A DNA stretch of 64,000 bases from Campylorhamphus procurvoides (Eukaryota > Chordata > Aves > Passeriformes > Dendrocolaptidae), in the NCBI GenBank assembly GCA_013396655.1, contig WBMV01002860.1:143623-207622 (forward strand), written 5' to 3'. This document shows positions 37,746 to 50,399 of this stretch, one piece after another. The notes beneath the pieces are model-generated. The model ran no database searches, was not told the DNA's origin, and worked only from the letters and a program-made list of their open reading frames with translations. How positions within the stretch are numbered: the first letter of the stretch is position 1; each line of letters begins with the position of its first letter. Both the position numbers and the translations under genes were made by a program.

Positions 37746-40363
37746 GGATGAATCCATGGCCCATAACCTCCTTCACATCACAACATCTGCCTTCCATAGG
37801 AATTATGGATGGGTCTAGCCAGGCTCATACACTTGGACAACTGCTGTTCTGGGATGTTTGGAACCTCTGTGAGCAGACCAGGTTCCCCACCTTCCAGCCA
37901 GCTCACCAAATATGACCTTAATTTGTTGAAAAGCTCCAGAGAGACCACACTGGGATGTGTGTTTGCTGTTGAATTGGGTATTTCCAGGACACACAGTCAA
38001 CAATTTTGTTGTTACGCTCTCTATTAAGTACTGGTTGGCTGAAAGAACCACGGAAAAGCTGAAGTAACAACCATATAAAAGGCAATGAAGTAGGTACAAA
38101 AGTTAAAATTACTATTCGTCGCTAATAGTTGCATGGCACTAATTAATTTTTAAACACTGTTTCTGGGGACTTCATTGCTAAAACATGATGTTTTCTCCTC
38201 CAGCACCATAACTGTTAACTCAAAACAAAGCAGAAAGAAGTCAGGAAGGGTGAGGAACCACACGTTCATCGCACGGCATCCAGATTGCCTGCTCTGATGG
38301 CCAAATCCTGCCACTGTGCCTGGAGGGGACCTTCTGCTACACCCCTCCAAAGGGAATTTTTTGCAGGTGGGGAGTCAAATCCATCTTCCTGGGAGTGCAG
38401 AAATATTGTCTGAGCTGTGAGCATGCCGGGAACAAGGGAAAAGCTCTTTTTGACTCTACTCTCACCTGTCTCATTTTACCCGAGTGTGGCTTTCCCTGAG
38501 TATTTTTAGCCATATTTTATTACTGGTCTCACAAGCCTCAAACTGGGGTACTTGCCATTGCACTCACTCACATGTAAGTTATTTAATTCAGTCTGTGTGA
38601 GTGCTAAGAAAAGACTTCCCTCAGTGTTGCCGCTGACATCTAGATCAACACCCAAATATATTTATTTGACATTTCCCATCACTCAATCTATGAAATATTG
38701 CTCCTAAAGTGGCCTGAGCTGGTAATGCTTTATCTTCCATTTATGTTTAATTATTCTTTAATTATTCAGACACTTATCACTACTTTGAGTTCACCTATTC
38801 TACCCTTTTGAGTTTCATATTCTCCAAAAGAAGGGAAATCTAGCAATATTCTGTGACATTTATTTTTAAAAAAACTCATCAAGTTCAGTAGTTTTATTTT
38901 CACCTCTCTGTTTATCTTTTTCATTTTAAAATTAGGAAATGTGTGGCTTGGGGCAAATCTTTCCTGCCGTTCTGTGAGGCTGATGGTACCAGGATATGGC
39001 CTAGACTAGGCTGAGTGTAAAGAATTACAATTGCACCATTGAAAGGATTTTTTTTTTTTACTGCTGGGGAGAGGCTTTGCCCTGTGCTGGCAGCAACCCT
39101 GGGGTCATGGAGGGCTGCGATGGAGGGGAGCACACGCACCCTCAGACGAGGCGATTTCTGTTTCCATATGGAAAAGGGATGCGGCATCTGGTTTCACTCC
39201 CAGCAGCTGGCAGCTTGAAGCCTGTGTTTTGCATGGTGTGGAGTAAAGAGAAAATAAAGTGTCGAATTGTTTGGCATTATCAAGGATTTCTGCTCCCCAG
39301 GACTCCTGCATAAAGAGATGGAAATTTTAGCTGCTGGAGCCAAGAAACACACAGAAGTATATGAATTTATTACATTTTATCTCATTTCCCTGCAAACAGC
39401 GCTGGAAATGTCAAAAGATCATCTATTGTTTCATCATTTAGAAAGAATTTTTGTTTTTCAGTTGTAATTTCTCTGATGCTTGGCTGTGGGGAGGGAAGGG
39501 AAATTGGAGCACTAGCTGGCAGGGCTATGGCCGGTTGAATGTGCAGGTTTGTCTGGCCATGGAGCTACATACATTTAAATTTCTCACATCCTGGGTTTTT
39601 AATCTAACAAATGTAATTAAGGCTGGGGTAGGTACTCGGATTATTCATTTACTCCAGATGGAAAAAATTAAATTGAATGCAAATTCTGTAATCAGACATG
39701 AAGTTGAGGATGTCAGACGTGATGGGGAAGTGTCAGCACATTAATCGGACCGCTTTCCCTAAACAGCACCCGAATCTAAGAGCCAGGGATTATTTGAATA
39801 ATTGAGGTGGTATTTGATAAGATACCTGATTGTTGATATCTTAAAATGGAGCCCTAATTTTAATTCTCCATCAAGAAGGATTAATCTGCGTAACGGGGTG
39901 CCCTGGGAATAGTGTGGTGTCAGGCTCCCTCGAGTTTTGGTTCTTCATCAAGGGCTGCCATGCTCAGGGAAGGTGCCAAAGAGATTTATTGCTTCTCCTG
40001 TTACGTTATATGTGAGCCAGGAGGTTGTCAGGTAGCACAGCTTGGCCCTGGGGATCCAGTCATCCAAGGCTGCCTGAGTCCCATGGCCTCCAGCATGGGA
40101 CCTGTATTCTGGAGGTACCTCCCATCATTGGAGAAGGTTGCACTGTTGCATCTTGATGTCACTTCTTTGTGTCTTCTGGGCACAGTTAGACCTTTTTCCC
40201 TTCTGTACTATGGAGACAAATGGTCCTCACTTCAGCAGAAAACCTTGTTGAAGAACCATGACTCTATCCAGAATATCATTTAATGGGATGCAACCTTGAT
40301 GCTCTTGGAAGACTGTTGGGGGTTGATGGACACTGACTCCCTACTCAGCCTTGGCTGGGGTGA
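37746..40363. other. No gene recognised; possible conserved block 39580-39900
   Basis: 39580-39900 is AT-moderate, low in repeats and rich in TAATTAAGG, ATTAATCGG, CCTAATTTTAATTC and GATTAATCTGCG phrases, which resembles conserved homeobox-locus non-coding DNA. The rest is unremarkable. This is a visual judgement, not an alignment. Confidence 0.3.
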
Positions 40364-40855
40364 TGTCATGGTTTAGAAATGGTACCCCTCAGTTTAGTGC
40401 TTCTGTTGAGACTCTGCAAACCACACTTTCTCACCCTTTCCCTCACCTGTGGCAAACTGGAGAGGAGAATTGAAGACACAACATGTAAAGGTGACAGGCT
40501 GACATAGGAACAATTTACTGGAATCACCAATGAGATTAGAACAGTAACAGCAACAATATTAATAATAAAAGTGTACGAGAGAGAGTGATTCACATGCAAA
40601 AATGTGACCCAGCTGCAGACACCACACCTCAACTGCTCCCTCTGGCTCAGGACTGGCGTTACCCAAACAATCCCTCTGGCTCAGGATCAGCCCCCGGCTT
40701 ACATGACCAGAAGGAACTCCTCCTCCCCTGAAGAGACTCCTGCCCCCTGCCTCCGGCAATGAAGTGAGGTGATGCAGACTAACCTCCCGGGTCCTGGCCA
40801 CGACCTCTCCCAGCTACTGCAAAAAATTAACCCTGTCCTGGCTGGAACCAGGACA
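40364..40855 (-). mobile_element. Solo LTR, avian ERVL-like (~490 bp, minus strand)
   Basis: On the minus strand it starts TGTCCTGGTTCCAGCCAGGA and ends AACCATGACA, the TG...CA form of an LTR. It shares its end sequences and inner ACAGTAACAGCAACAATATT-like text with the LTR at 49893-50399. Flanks are GGTGA on the left and GGTAG on the right, only partly alike, so the duplication is degraded or absent. No internal viral genes. Confidence 0.85.
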
Positions 40856-41229
40856 GGTAGCAAGAAGCAGCTGACACTTGGCTGTAGTCAGAAAAAGCTT
40901 TTCTTGTGGAGTCCTTTTCACTGCCAAGCACCACTGGGTACTCTTAAAACCAGAAGGGTGGCAAGATAGGGGTGAACTTTCCTTCCTGAATCCCACACCC
41001 TGGTTGAGATTAGAAAGGGTTTAAAGTGGTGAAAATGACTATTAAAAAAAAAAAATCTATGTTGAAGATCCAGTCTTACAAACAAATAATCATGGGCTTT
41101 CCTTCACTCCTCTGTCTAGGAACAAATGAAAAAAAAAGGGAAAAAGAGATGAAAGAAGGCAAAAGGATAGAGTTTGCTGGTGGATTTTTTGGATTTCTTT
41201 TTTGAGAGATTGAGTGTTTTGAAACAAAA
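40856..41229. other. No gene recognised
   Basis: Short spacer between an LTR and a CR1 fragment, with an A run at 41041-41055. Confidence 0.4.
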
Positions 41230-41446
41230 TGTAAATTCTTCCCTCTGAAGGTGATGAGGCCCTGGCACAGGTTACCCAGAGAATCTGTGGCTGCCCCATC
41301 CCTGGAAGTGTCCAAGGCTGGGTTGGATGGGGCTTGAAGCAGCCTGGTCTAGTAGGAGAGGTGTACCTGCCCATGGCAGGGAATTGGAATGAGATGAGCT
41401 TTAAGGTCCCTTTAAGCCCAAACCATTCTGGGATTCTATGAACTCT
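41230..41446 (+). mobile_element. CR1 LINE 3' fragment (plus strand, ~215 bp)
   Basis: ATGAGGCCCTGGCACAGGTT, GCCCCATCCCTGGAAGTGTC, AGCAGCCTGGTCTAGTAGGA and TGAGCTTTAAGGTCCC occur in CR1 order, ending ATTCTGGGATTCTATGAACT. Confidence 0.92.
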
Positions 41447-42618
41447 ATGTAATTAAAAAAAGAAAAAAAAACGGTGTTGGGAAGAAAATAATCCTTAGCC
41501 CTCCTGCAGTCAGTGGGTTGCCCAGCAGTGATGATATGTTGCGTATTTTCTGTCTCTAAAGTAAAGCCAAATGCAGATGTCTCACTTCTTTTTCTCCTAC
41601 CACCCCACCTGCTCCAGCTACTGTGTGCCAGTAGCCACTCTTGATAAGTGGGTGATTTTAGCGAGGCTCTGGGCAGTGCATTTGCACCAGAAAGGTGCGA
41701 TTTCCCATTTAAAAAAAAATAAATGCCAGCTTAAATCACTTGAGATAAGCTGAGTGTTATCTTAAGGTTGCAAATTGCTTGTTTGCTTCTCCAGCTGGAG
41801 CTGTTAATTCAGAACAATTAATGCACCCTTTAAAACCCAGACAAAGCATATGGAGGTGGTCCTGGGGAAAAAAGTCTGTTTGGGATGGAGCCCCTCAGTG
41901 TTTGCAAAATTGGATGGATAACTCCCAATTTGTCTTTGAGATCCTGGCAGGTGTTTTGGAGGGTGACATGAACACTGGGAAGTTTAGCCCCCCAGAACTC
42001 CTGTTGAATGCTAAGTTGAGTGATGCTCAAAGCAAAAGCCAGCTGGGTCTCTAGGCCCAAGTAGAAATAAAGTGCTGATATTTGTTGTTGGGATGACCTG
42101 AGGGAGTTCTGCCACTACCCTGCCGACCCTTCAAATATTTCTTCTTGATAAAGAAACAACGAATCCTAGAGTGAATCCTAAAATGTGTTGATTTTTTGAT
42201 GAGCCCTTTTGCAGTGCCATGAAACATCTCCCTAGCTGCATCCTTTAAAACTTTTTGCAGCATCATTTTGGACACCTGCCATCTATTTTCTCAGGTTCCC
42301 TTTTGATTTTTGATGCAGGTGAAGAAGAGAAGCCTAAATCTAGAAATAAACCCTAAAATACAGCTGTTCAATCTGCTTAAAATACTGAGGTGAGCTCAAC
42401 CTGCTTAACCCTGGGCCAAGGAGCAAGAAGGTGAGCTAGTTGCTTTTCGACAAGGATGTAAAGCATCGTTAGACTTTTGTGGGATGCTATGCAAAATACT
42501 GCAGCAGTTGTTGCATTTTTGCAGCCCATGGTGGCTTTTGGGATGGTCGTCCTTATTTCCACCCTTGCCTGCATGCGTCCAGGTGCCTGTTAATGCATAT
42601 TTGTACCTGTTGTTCTGT
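41447..42618. other. No gene or repeat recognised
   Basis: Ordinary non-coding sequence with an A-rich patch at 41453-41472. Confidence 0.4.
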
Positions 42619-42795
42619 GCATCCTTGCATCCATATGATCAGATGCACAGGATCATCCTGTGCCTCCGTACCTTTCTGCATCCATGCATCTCTAAATATA
42701 TGCATCCTTACATCTGTGCATCCTTGCATCTGTGCATCGTCACATCTGTGCAGCCTCACATCTGTGTATCCTTGCTTCCGTCCATCCGTCATTTT
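42619..42795 (+). repeat. 16-bp minisatellite GCATCCTTGCATCTGT
   Basis: From 42702 five units follow one another at exactly 16 bases (GCATCCTTACATCTGT, GCATCCTTGCATCTGT, GCATCGTCACATCTGT, GCAGCCTCACATCTGT, GTATCCTTGCTTCCGT). Looser copies precede them. Confidence 0.9.
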
Positions 42796-45639
42796 TGATC
42801 GTGTACCTCTGACCATAATGGCACACAAAATTTATTGATAGCACTGAACACTTTGTTTTTAACATGGAAAAACCACCTCAAATCCAAGTATTTTTCACTG
42901 AGCCTTTGCAAGAATTGGCATGGCTAAATATGCAGCAGTTTTTTTGTATCCCCGACAAATGATGGGAAAATGTCCTTTTCCACCCCAAAGTTGGCAGTAG
43001 GATTTTGGCTTTGGGGGATGTCTGTAGCATAAGCCCCCCAAAAAACCTGTGTCCGTCTGAGCTGTGAAAGCCAAGCAAGTTGTCCTTAAGAGCTTTTTCT
43101 TCCAACGCTTTTCTGTTATTCCCCCATCCGAGGATGGATGTAGGCAGCATCTCGAATCTGAATAACTAATCAGAGTCCTCATTAACCCCCTGCTGAGATG
43201 CTCAAACATTCACTTTGCTGTTTGTGAAGCAGAGAAAAAAAAAGAAAGAAAGAGGAAAAAAGCGCACAAACCACCCTGCATTAAAATTGATGTGTTATTA
43301 ATCCCACTGTTCCAGACCTCATGGGTACCGAATTTTCCTCCATCTTGCCCAGGGCTGAACAGTATGGTGCTGCTTCTGTGGGGCACTTTGCCTTTCCATT
43401 ATTTATCAGTGTGGCGTAGCAAGGCTACTTTTGTTCTGTAGATCCAGATGTGTTCACGTGTGCACAGCCCGGCGAGGGGGGGTGTCAAGTATTTCCCTGC
43501 ATTTCCCCTTTGGATGATGTGAGTCTCCTAGGGCAGGGCTCCGCCAATGGACTCATCTCTCCCAACCATGTTTTTCCTCAAAGCAGCTTTGCTTTTGCAG
43601 AAATACAGAAATACTGCATGTGAATGGGCATGCCTCAAATCTTTCACTCTCTGAGAAAGGATGGGGTCTGTACATCACCAGTTTTAACTGGTGGGAGTGG
43701 GGAGGATGAAAATACCATATTCCTCTTTGCCCCTTTGAGCATCCCCGGCACCTGGGCCCAGCCCTTACCCAGAAGCTGGAGATGCTGCAGAAGTTGCACT
43801 GTGGGGACGAAACTCAGTACACCAAAGGTTTTAATAACAATAGTCCTCTTTGCAGATGGCAGCAAGTGTTACCAAAGTATTTGGAGAGTAACCTTATTGC
43901 TCCTTAAAGGGTTAACTGAAATTTGAGCTTTGATTTTTGCATTTATACTATTTTTCACGCATACAGGGTTTCTTTGGTTGTCCTCGTGGATATGGAGTTT
44001 GGGGCCAGTACAACTTGCTATTTGGCATAGTGTGGAGTGTGAAAATAATTCAGCAAGACCCAGCATTACTGGGGATTTCACCATTTGTAGTTTGCATTTA
44101 AGTCAGAAGAGCTGGCATTAAATTCATTAAAAAATGGTAGTCACAATTAAATGGCATTGACACGACGGGGTTGGAAACATCACGGTTGGCTCACATTGGA
44201 AGAAACAAAGTGACATGCCAGGAAAAGCCTTCTTGCTTTAAAATCTTGGACTTTTTGCAAAAATCCTGGGTTTTGTTTTGCTAAATGTCAGCTTTATTAT
44301 CATTCCCTTATACGTCATTAAATCTTTATTAAAAGGGCTGCCCTTGGCTTTTTGCAGTCAGAGAACAGGCTGAGGTCCCATGATACTGAGCTCCCATCTC
44401 TGCTCTTGGATGCTATTCAGGTCAACTAGATCAGGATTTGGGGCATCTGGGGGGGCTTTGATGACTTGTCAGAAATGGTGTCTCATTTATGTTCCTCGGG
44501 CAGCTGCCGAATTCAACCGCGAGTGCCCAGGACACGGTGTATCTTGCTGGCTTGCATCGCCTGCGGTGGAGCATCATGAAGGAGGCATCTCCTCCATTCC
44601 ATTTTGCATCGGGAGGACTTCAAAGGCCCCTGCTAAACTTCAAAGGATGCCTTTTGAAGTTGCTAAAAGTGTGTGCCAGCTCAAAAAGACCTCTCTCCCT
44701 CTGCAAGGATGTTCAGGGAGATGTCCCTGGTGGGGTTGGCTCCTGGTGCTCTTTGTGATGGGGACAAAAATGACATCATTTGTGCAGAAGGTGCACAGTA
44801 TTTTTGCCTTACATGCATGCAACATCGAAGACCTCATCCCTGACCACCTCCAAGGATGAAAATCACTCTACTAGAGCTCTTAACACTGACAGAGCCTTCC
44901 TTACCTGGTCTTTATCCTCCAGTCCTCATGTTTTGTTTGCACAGCAAGCCCAGATGACAGAAGTCTTTCCTGCAGGATGGAAAAAGTTCTTTACAGAGAT
45001 GAAGGATTGCTGCAAAACATGAGCGTTTTTCATCATGATGTCGGGACAAATACAATGAAAATCAAGTCCCAGGTTCTTGATATGTATTTGTCATGAGCCT
45101 GTGCATGCTCCTTCAAGGCATGGGCCTTAATTCTTTATCATAAAGAAACCTTAATATTTTAGCTGCTGCTGTAGTGGAAAGCTTTTGGACTCAGGCCCTT
45201 CTGAGCATTTAGTATAACACAGATGAGGGTGTTAAAACTCCTGGCAGGACCTGCAGTGGCCTGAGAAATCAAGAGGCACCTTGACTTATTGTCCCTTTCA
45301 CTGAGTTTTCTGTGTCTGGGCATTTCTGCCCTATTTCACCCTGAAATCACCCAGTTGTTCCCATATCTCTCCTTGGGCAATGACCTTGATGATGTCCAGG
45401 TTTTCAGAAATGGCATTTGCTATGCAAGCTTCCCCCTATAGCGCTGTCTCTTGGACCCGTGTTCCCAGCTGAGATGATGGACACCGGCTGTGAGGGCACA
45501 AAAGTGTGCAGGTTGTTGTTGCAAAGGGTTTGGGATGGAATTGAAACCGGAGGAAACAGTTCTCGTGGATCTCCCATCTGGCCTCACCACATGAGACATA
45601 GCTCTCTGCTGGTAATGTATAGTAGAGATGCATCCTTGG
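42796..45639. other. No gene or repeat recognised
   Basis: Ordinary non-coding sequence. An open stretch at 44380-44859 has some CpG but no known protein similarity and no convincing splice borders. Confidence 0.35.
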
Positions 45640-46280
45640 GGTGTATCTTGGGGATCTGAGGAGCTCTCTAGAGGTGGTGTGTAACTAAAGGTGCATATAT
45701 CAGAGAAGCATTCAAATCAGCAGTTCAGCACATCAGGGTGCATATACATATATATGTTGGACATATATCAGCAATCTGAGAAGCTCTGTAACTATTTCAA
45801 GGTAGGTATATCAGATGTGTATTGAAGATCTGAGTAGCTCTCTGGAGGTGATGTGTACCGTGCTAGATGTATCAGATACATAATGGAGATTTGAGGAGCT
45901 CCAGCCAGGTGACATATATCAGAGATGTATATGTCAGAGGAGGAGGTGAGTAGCTATATTGGTGAGGAGCTGTCTTGAGCTGGTTTGTGTAAGGGTAGAT
46001 ATATCAGCTGTAGACTGAAGATCAGAGGAGCTTGGCAGAGATTATGTGTATCGAGAGACATATATCAGATATATATACTGGAGATCTGAGGAGCTCTCTA
46101 CCGGGTGATATATATCGAGGTAGATATATCAGACATATATCAGAGATACCGGGTGATGTTTATCACCTGACAAAGAGGTAATATCTGGAAGTGATATATG
46201 TTGAGGGACATTTATTAGATATTGGAGATCTGAGGGTCTTGCTAGAGGTGATGTATATTGAGAGATCTGGTGCATTTTAT
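45640..46280 (+). repeat. ~60-65-bp minisatellite, GGAGATCTGAGGAGCTCTCT units
   Basis: The block GGAGATCTGAGGAGCTCTCT, then AGAGGTGATGTGTATCGAGG, then TAGATATATCAGATATATAC, recurs about nine or ten times between 45650 and 46275, with insertions. Phrases at 45884, 46016, 46081 and 46225 show the spacing. Confidence 0.85.
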
Positions 46281-49200
46281 CTCTTTTATTCCTTTTTTTG
46301 CAGTCAGACACAAACCACCTCTGTGTTGGTGGCTGTGCTCATCCTTGCTCCGCCCATTTTCATTTTTCCATTGAAACTGCTGAAAGAGGTTTAGAAATCG
46401 TGACTTCATAAAGGCCAGATTCTTGGTAATTGCAACATCATCTCTAACATCTGCATGGACTTTTCCTTATTAAATAGTGGCTGGGACCTTCCCCATTTTT
46501 GAGTTAATGGTGTTTCCCCAGTTCACTATGTCTTAGCCCAAGTATAAAAACACATTTACACTTAAACAAAGATTATAATTAACAAGGGAAATGGCAACAG
46601 TCAGTGTGAAATGGCAGCAAGGCCAATAGCAGTGTTTTTTCATTGCTTTTCCCCTTTTTTCTCTTTTTCAGACCTGGATTGTAGCAGTAACACTCTGTGA
46701 GATCTTGTACCGAGGATTCACCATCCCCCAGGAGTTTAAAAGGACAGGACAGGACTGTGTCAATCTTCATCCTTTGTGGACAGACCATCAACAAGCACGC
46801 CTTCATTTTCTGGACACGTCTAGGTTCGATCTCTAAAAATCTGATTTTTGTTTTGTCGTTTCTTGGAGATGTTCAAACCTGCTGGGGTAAACCCCTGATC
46901 AAGCTTACACATCAGTCCTGCCTTCATCTCCAGGGGATATTCCCACCCAAGTTTTCCTTGATTCCCTCTATTTTTCCCATCATCCTTTAAAAAAAATGTG
47001 TCAGGAGTAGACTTGTCTGCCATGACTTTGCTGCCACTGCCAGGAAACAGATGTTCATTTTCTGTTTAATATTTTGCCTTCTTGTTTCATCAGTTTTTCT
47101 CAATCTTCAAATATTTCATCCTTTGCTTTCCCAGGTTGTGATTCCTACCGAGAAAATATAGCTTTTGGGGCAGTGGGAAGACAATTCCAGGGCAGTGGCT
47201 CCCTCAGCACCCTTCCAAACAGTAAGGCTTCTTCTCTTTATATTAATTAAGCAATTATGTATATTAATTGTGCGTTTATGTATATTAATTGAGTGGGATG
47301 TGTTGAGGCATGACCTCAGTATGGCTTTGTTTGGGGGAATTGCTACTGCTTTCTATTACACTTAAATTTTAGCAATCCTTCCCGAAATGCAGTGAGGGAA
47401 AAGTTACAGTTTTGTACNTCAGTCTGTGCAGGGAGTCTTGATTTAAAGCTCAAGTGTCAATAACATATTTTCAAGAGCCCTACAAGCCATAGCTAGCCAG
47501 GAGGAAAACACAGATATATTTTTGTGAAAATACTCTGAAGTGTGGGCTGTTATTACCCATATTTTGGCACAGCCAGCAGTAGAATGCAGAGGAATGGTCA
47601 CCAGCTAAAAATAACTGAAATGCAGAGCTTGAAATAAGATATACATGAAACCAAGGGTCTCACAGTCGTTTAATCAACCCTGATCACTAAAATTAGGGCT
47701 TGACAGAGTGACAGATGTCACTGTGCCAAAACTGGAGGCACCCGGCAGGTGACAAAGAAAATGAAACCCTGTGGGTTGCAAATTTCCTCTTAGAGGAGCA
47801 AAGAGAAGTCTTGGGTCGCTGAAAATGGATGTGCTGCCTTCGATTCATGCAAATGCCCTGCAAAAGTGCCTGGTTTCTTCTTAAACTGGTGATACTTAGG
47901 GTGGGGGCTTCTCAGGGGAAAACCTGAAATGTTCATGGTGCAGCAGAGCATCTTTTCTTTGAGTATTTTCTTTTTGAGTCTTGTCTCCTCTGAAAGGCCC
48001 TTTTAATAAAAAGGAGCCAATAAGAGCAGGATTATTTCTCCCAGACTGCCTTTTCAGCCCTGATTCTTGCTGGTGACCTTCCCTTGGCCAGAGAAAACCA
48101 CATGATGAAGGAAGTGATAAATTTCTCCTTAGCCTGATTTTGCCCCCGTTCTGATAAAGGTACAGGTACACTTTGAAATGACTTTCTGGTGAGTTTGGGG
48201 AGGCCTGGGGTCACCACGATAACCACTTTTTGTGGGGATTCTCCCTGCCTTGAAGCTCTCTTTCCAGTCTGTATTTTGATGTCAGCTGCCCGGTGCTTGC
48301 ATGGAAGGACTTGGTACCCTGCCATCTCTTTTGTGCACTTTGGGTTGTTCTCTTTGGTGGAAACTGAGCCCGTGGAGAAGAACATGAGCATGTGACTGTC
48401 GAGTACACAAGTGCAATTTGTCCTGGAAGTATCTCCGGCAAGAAGACCAAACCAAAACAGCTCTACAAATTGTGCCAACAAGGTCTAGACACCTGCCATT
48501 AAAGACATAGAAAGATATGGTGTTGAGTTTCCACCTAATTACCTTCTGGAACACAGGGCTGGCATTGCTCTAAGTGGTTAATGATAGAAATTACCTGTCC
48601 TGAAGACTTCTGAGAAACAACTTGGTTCCCCTTGGATTTTTGTACTTTGTGTGTTGCTCCCCCAAATTTCCATGCAAAAAACTATTTCGGCTTTCCTCCT
48701 CCTGAAGCCCGTGTGAACAGGGAGATGCACTTTTAAGGCCAGGCCATATCTTTTGTCACTGTGCAAGAAAAGTTGTGAAAAAATTTGACACATCTGTCTC
48801 ACACCATGAGCACTTTCCAGTCCTTTTTTTCACCCCAATTTCCTCACTGTGTTAAGTTCAGACCAGGCTGAGATTTACTCTCATTTGAAGTAAATGGAGA
48901 AGATGGTGTTATTAAGCATCATTAAAGGAGTTTGAAACCCCTGGTAACTCCCTAGCTGGTTGGAGCTTGTATAAATCACCATGTCACACCTCAGACTTAT
49001 CTTTTGTCATCAAGGTTGAAAATACGGCAAAGAAATTGCTTTCAAATGGTCAAGTGAAAGATGTTTCAATTGAGACGATTAATCTAGGGGCTTCCATCGC
49101 AGTCCTTATGTCTTGGCTCAGGACAACTCTCTGCAGATACCAGAAAGGCTGGCATGCCTCAATGAAAACCCTACTTTTTGTCTTCTGGTCAGTAATTTCT

Positions 49201-49892
49201 TATAGGGAATTTTACATTTCAAAAGGAAATTCAGGGAGGAGGAAGACCTGGAGGAGACAGAGAACTGCAAGAGGGGGATGTGAAGTGGAAACTCGGTGGG
49301 TCAGGAGCTCTGATTTATCCGCCGTATGGGAAAGAGGAAAACAGCGAGCTCTGGGGGGATTTCTTTCCCTCTCCCAAAGCAAAAATTTCAAAGTGTGATA
49401 GCATGATATAGTGAGAAATGAGGCAGATTTAAGGAAGGAGAGCGTTTTATTAGGTGTGCTGCAGCATTGCTGTTCTGGGGGGGTTTCCCATGGTGTGGGA
49501 AAATCTTTGCACACTCCCATGCACGTCTCGCCTGTGTTTCTGTGGTTGGGTTGGCTCTGCTGCTTTTAGACCAATTCCTGCGAGTCCACTAAAAAGCTGA
49601 TTTCTGTCTGTGTTTACTTGGTGCTGCTCATGTAAGTGTTGGGAGATTTGCATGTGAGCTTTGATTTGCAAAATAAACACTCCAAAAGGGTACTAAAATT
49701 AAAACTATATTTAGAAATAGGAAAAATTCCTCTATGGGTCATGGAGTGTTTATGGGCTGCAGCAACAGTTACAAAAGGTCCTTGCATGGTTTGTGGTGGG
49801 ATCCCTGCTAGAATTGTTGGCACATGTCTATGTTGAGCTTGTGGGTGGATCTTGCACTGCTGATTGACAGTTTTGCTTGTGGAGAAATCGGT
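46281..49892. other. No gene recognised; single N at 47418
   Basis: A lone N at 47418 probably marks a join or gap of unknown size; I see no duplicated flank here. The rest is ordinary non-coding sequence. Confidence 0.4.
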
Positions 49893-50399
49893 TGTTGTGG
49901 TTTAGTAATAGTATTCCCCAATTTAATACTTCCCCCTGGCCCCAACTCTGAAATCACAACTCACTCACTCACTTCCCCTCCCTCCCTTTCCACCCATGGC
50001 TGCCTGGGGATGATAATTGGAGACTCAAAAGACAAAGATCACAGGTTGAGATAAGAAAAATTTACTGGAAACAGCAATAAGAAAATAACAGTAACAGCAA
50101 CAATATTAATAACAAAAGTGTGCAAAAGAGAGAGTATGGAGCTCAACCCCACTGCAGCCACACTGCCCACACGCTTCCCTCTGGTCAGGACCGTTGTTAC
50201 CCCACTGTTCCATCCACCACACTTGCTCTGCTGGAAAGGACCCCCTTTCTGCAAAGAGGGGGAGGGAAGAGATCAAGGGAATTCCTTTCCCCTGCCCCTG
50301 GCAACAGGCATAAGATGGCATGGAGTAAGTTACTGTCTGGTCTCACCCTGCTCCTGGCTACTGTAAAAAATTAACTCTGTCCTGGCTGAAACCAGGACA
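49893..50399 (-). mobile_element. Solo LTR, avian ERVL-like (~507 bp, minus strand) with target-site duplication
   Basis: On the minus strand it starts TGTCCTGGTTTCAGCCAGGA and ends CCACAACA. Five-base flanks are TCGGT (49888-49892) and TTGGT (50400-50404), matching except for a C to T change in a CpG, as expected for an ageing 5-bp duplication. No internal viral genes, so it is a solo LTR left by recombination. Confidence 0.88.

Noticed and set aside
44380..44859. 159-residue open frame with some CpG
   Set aside because: No recognisable domain, no convincing splice borders, and a competing frame of similar length.
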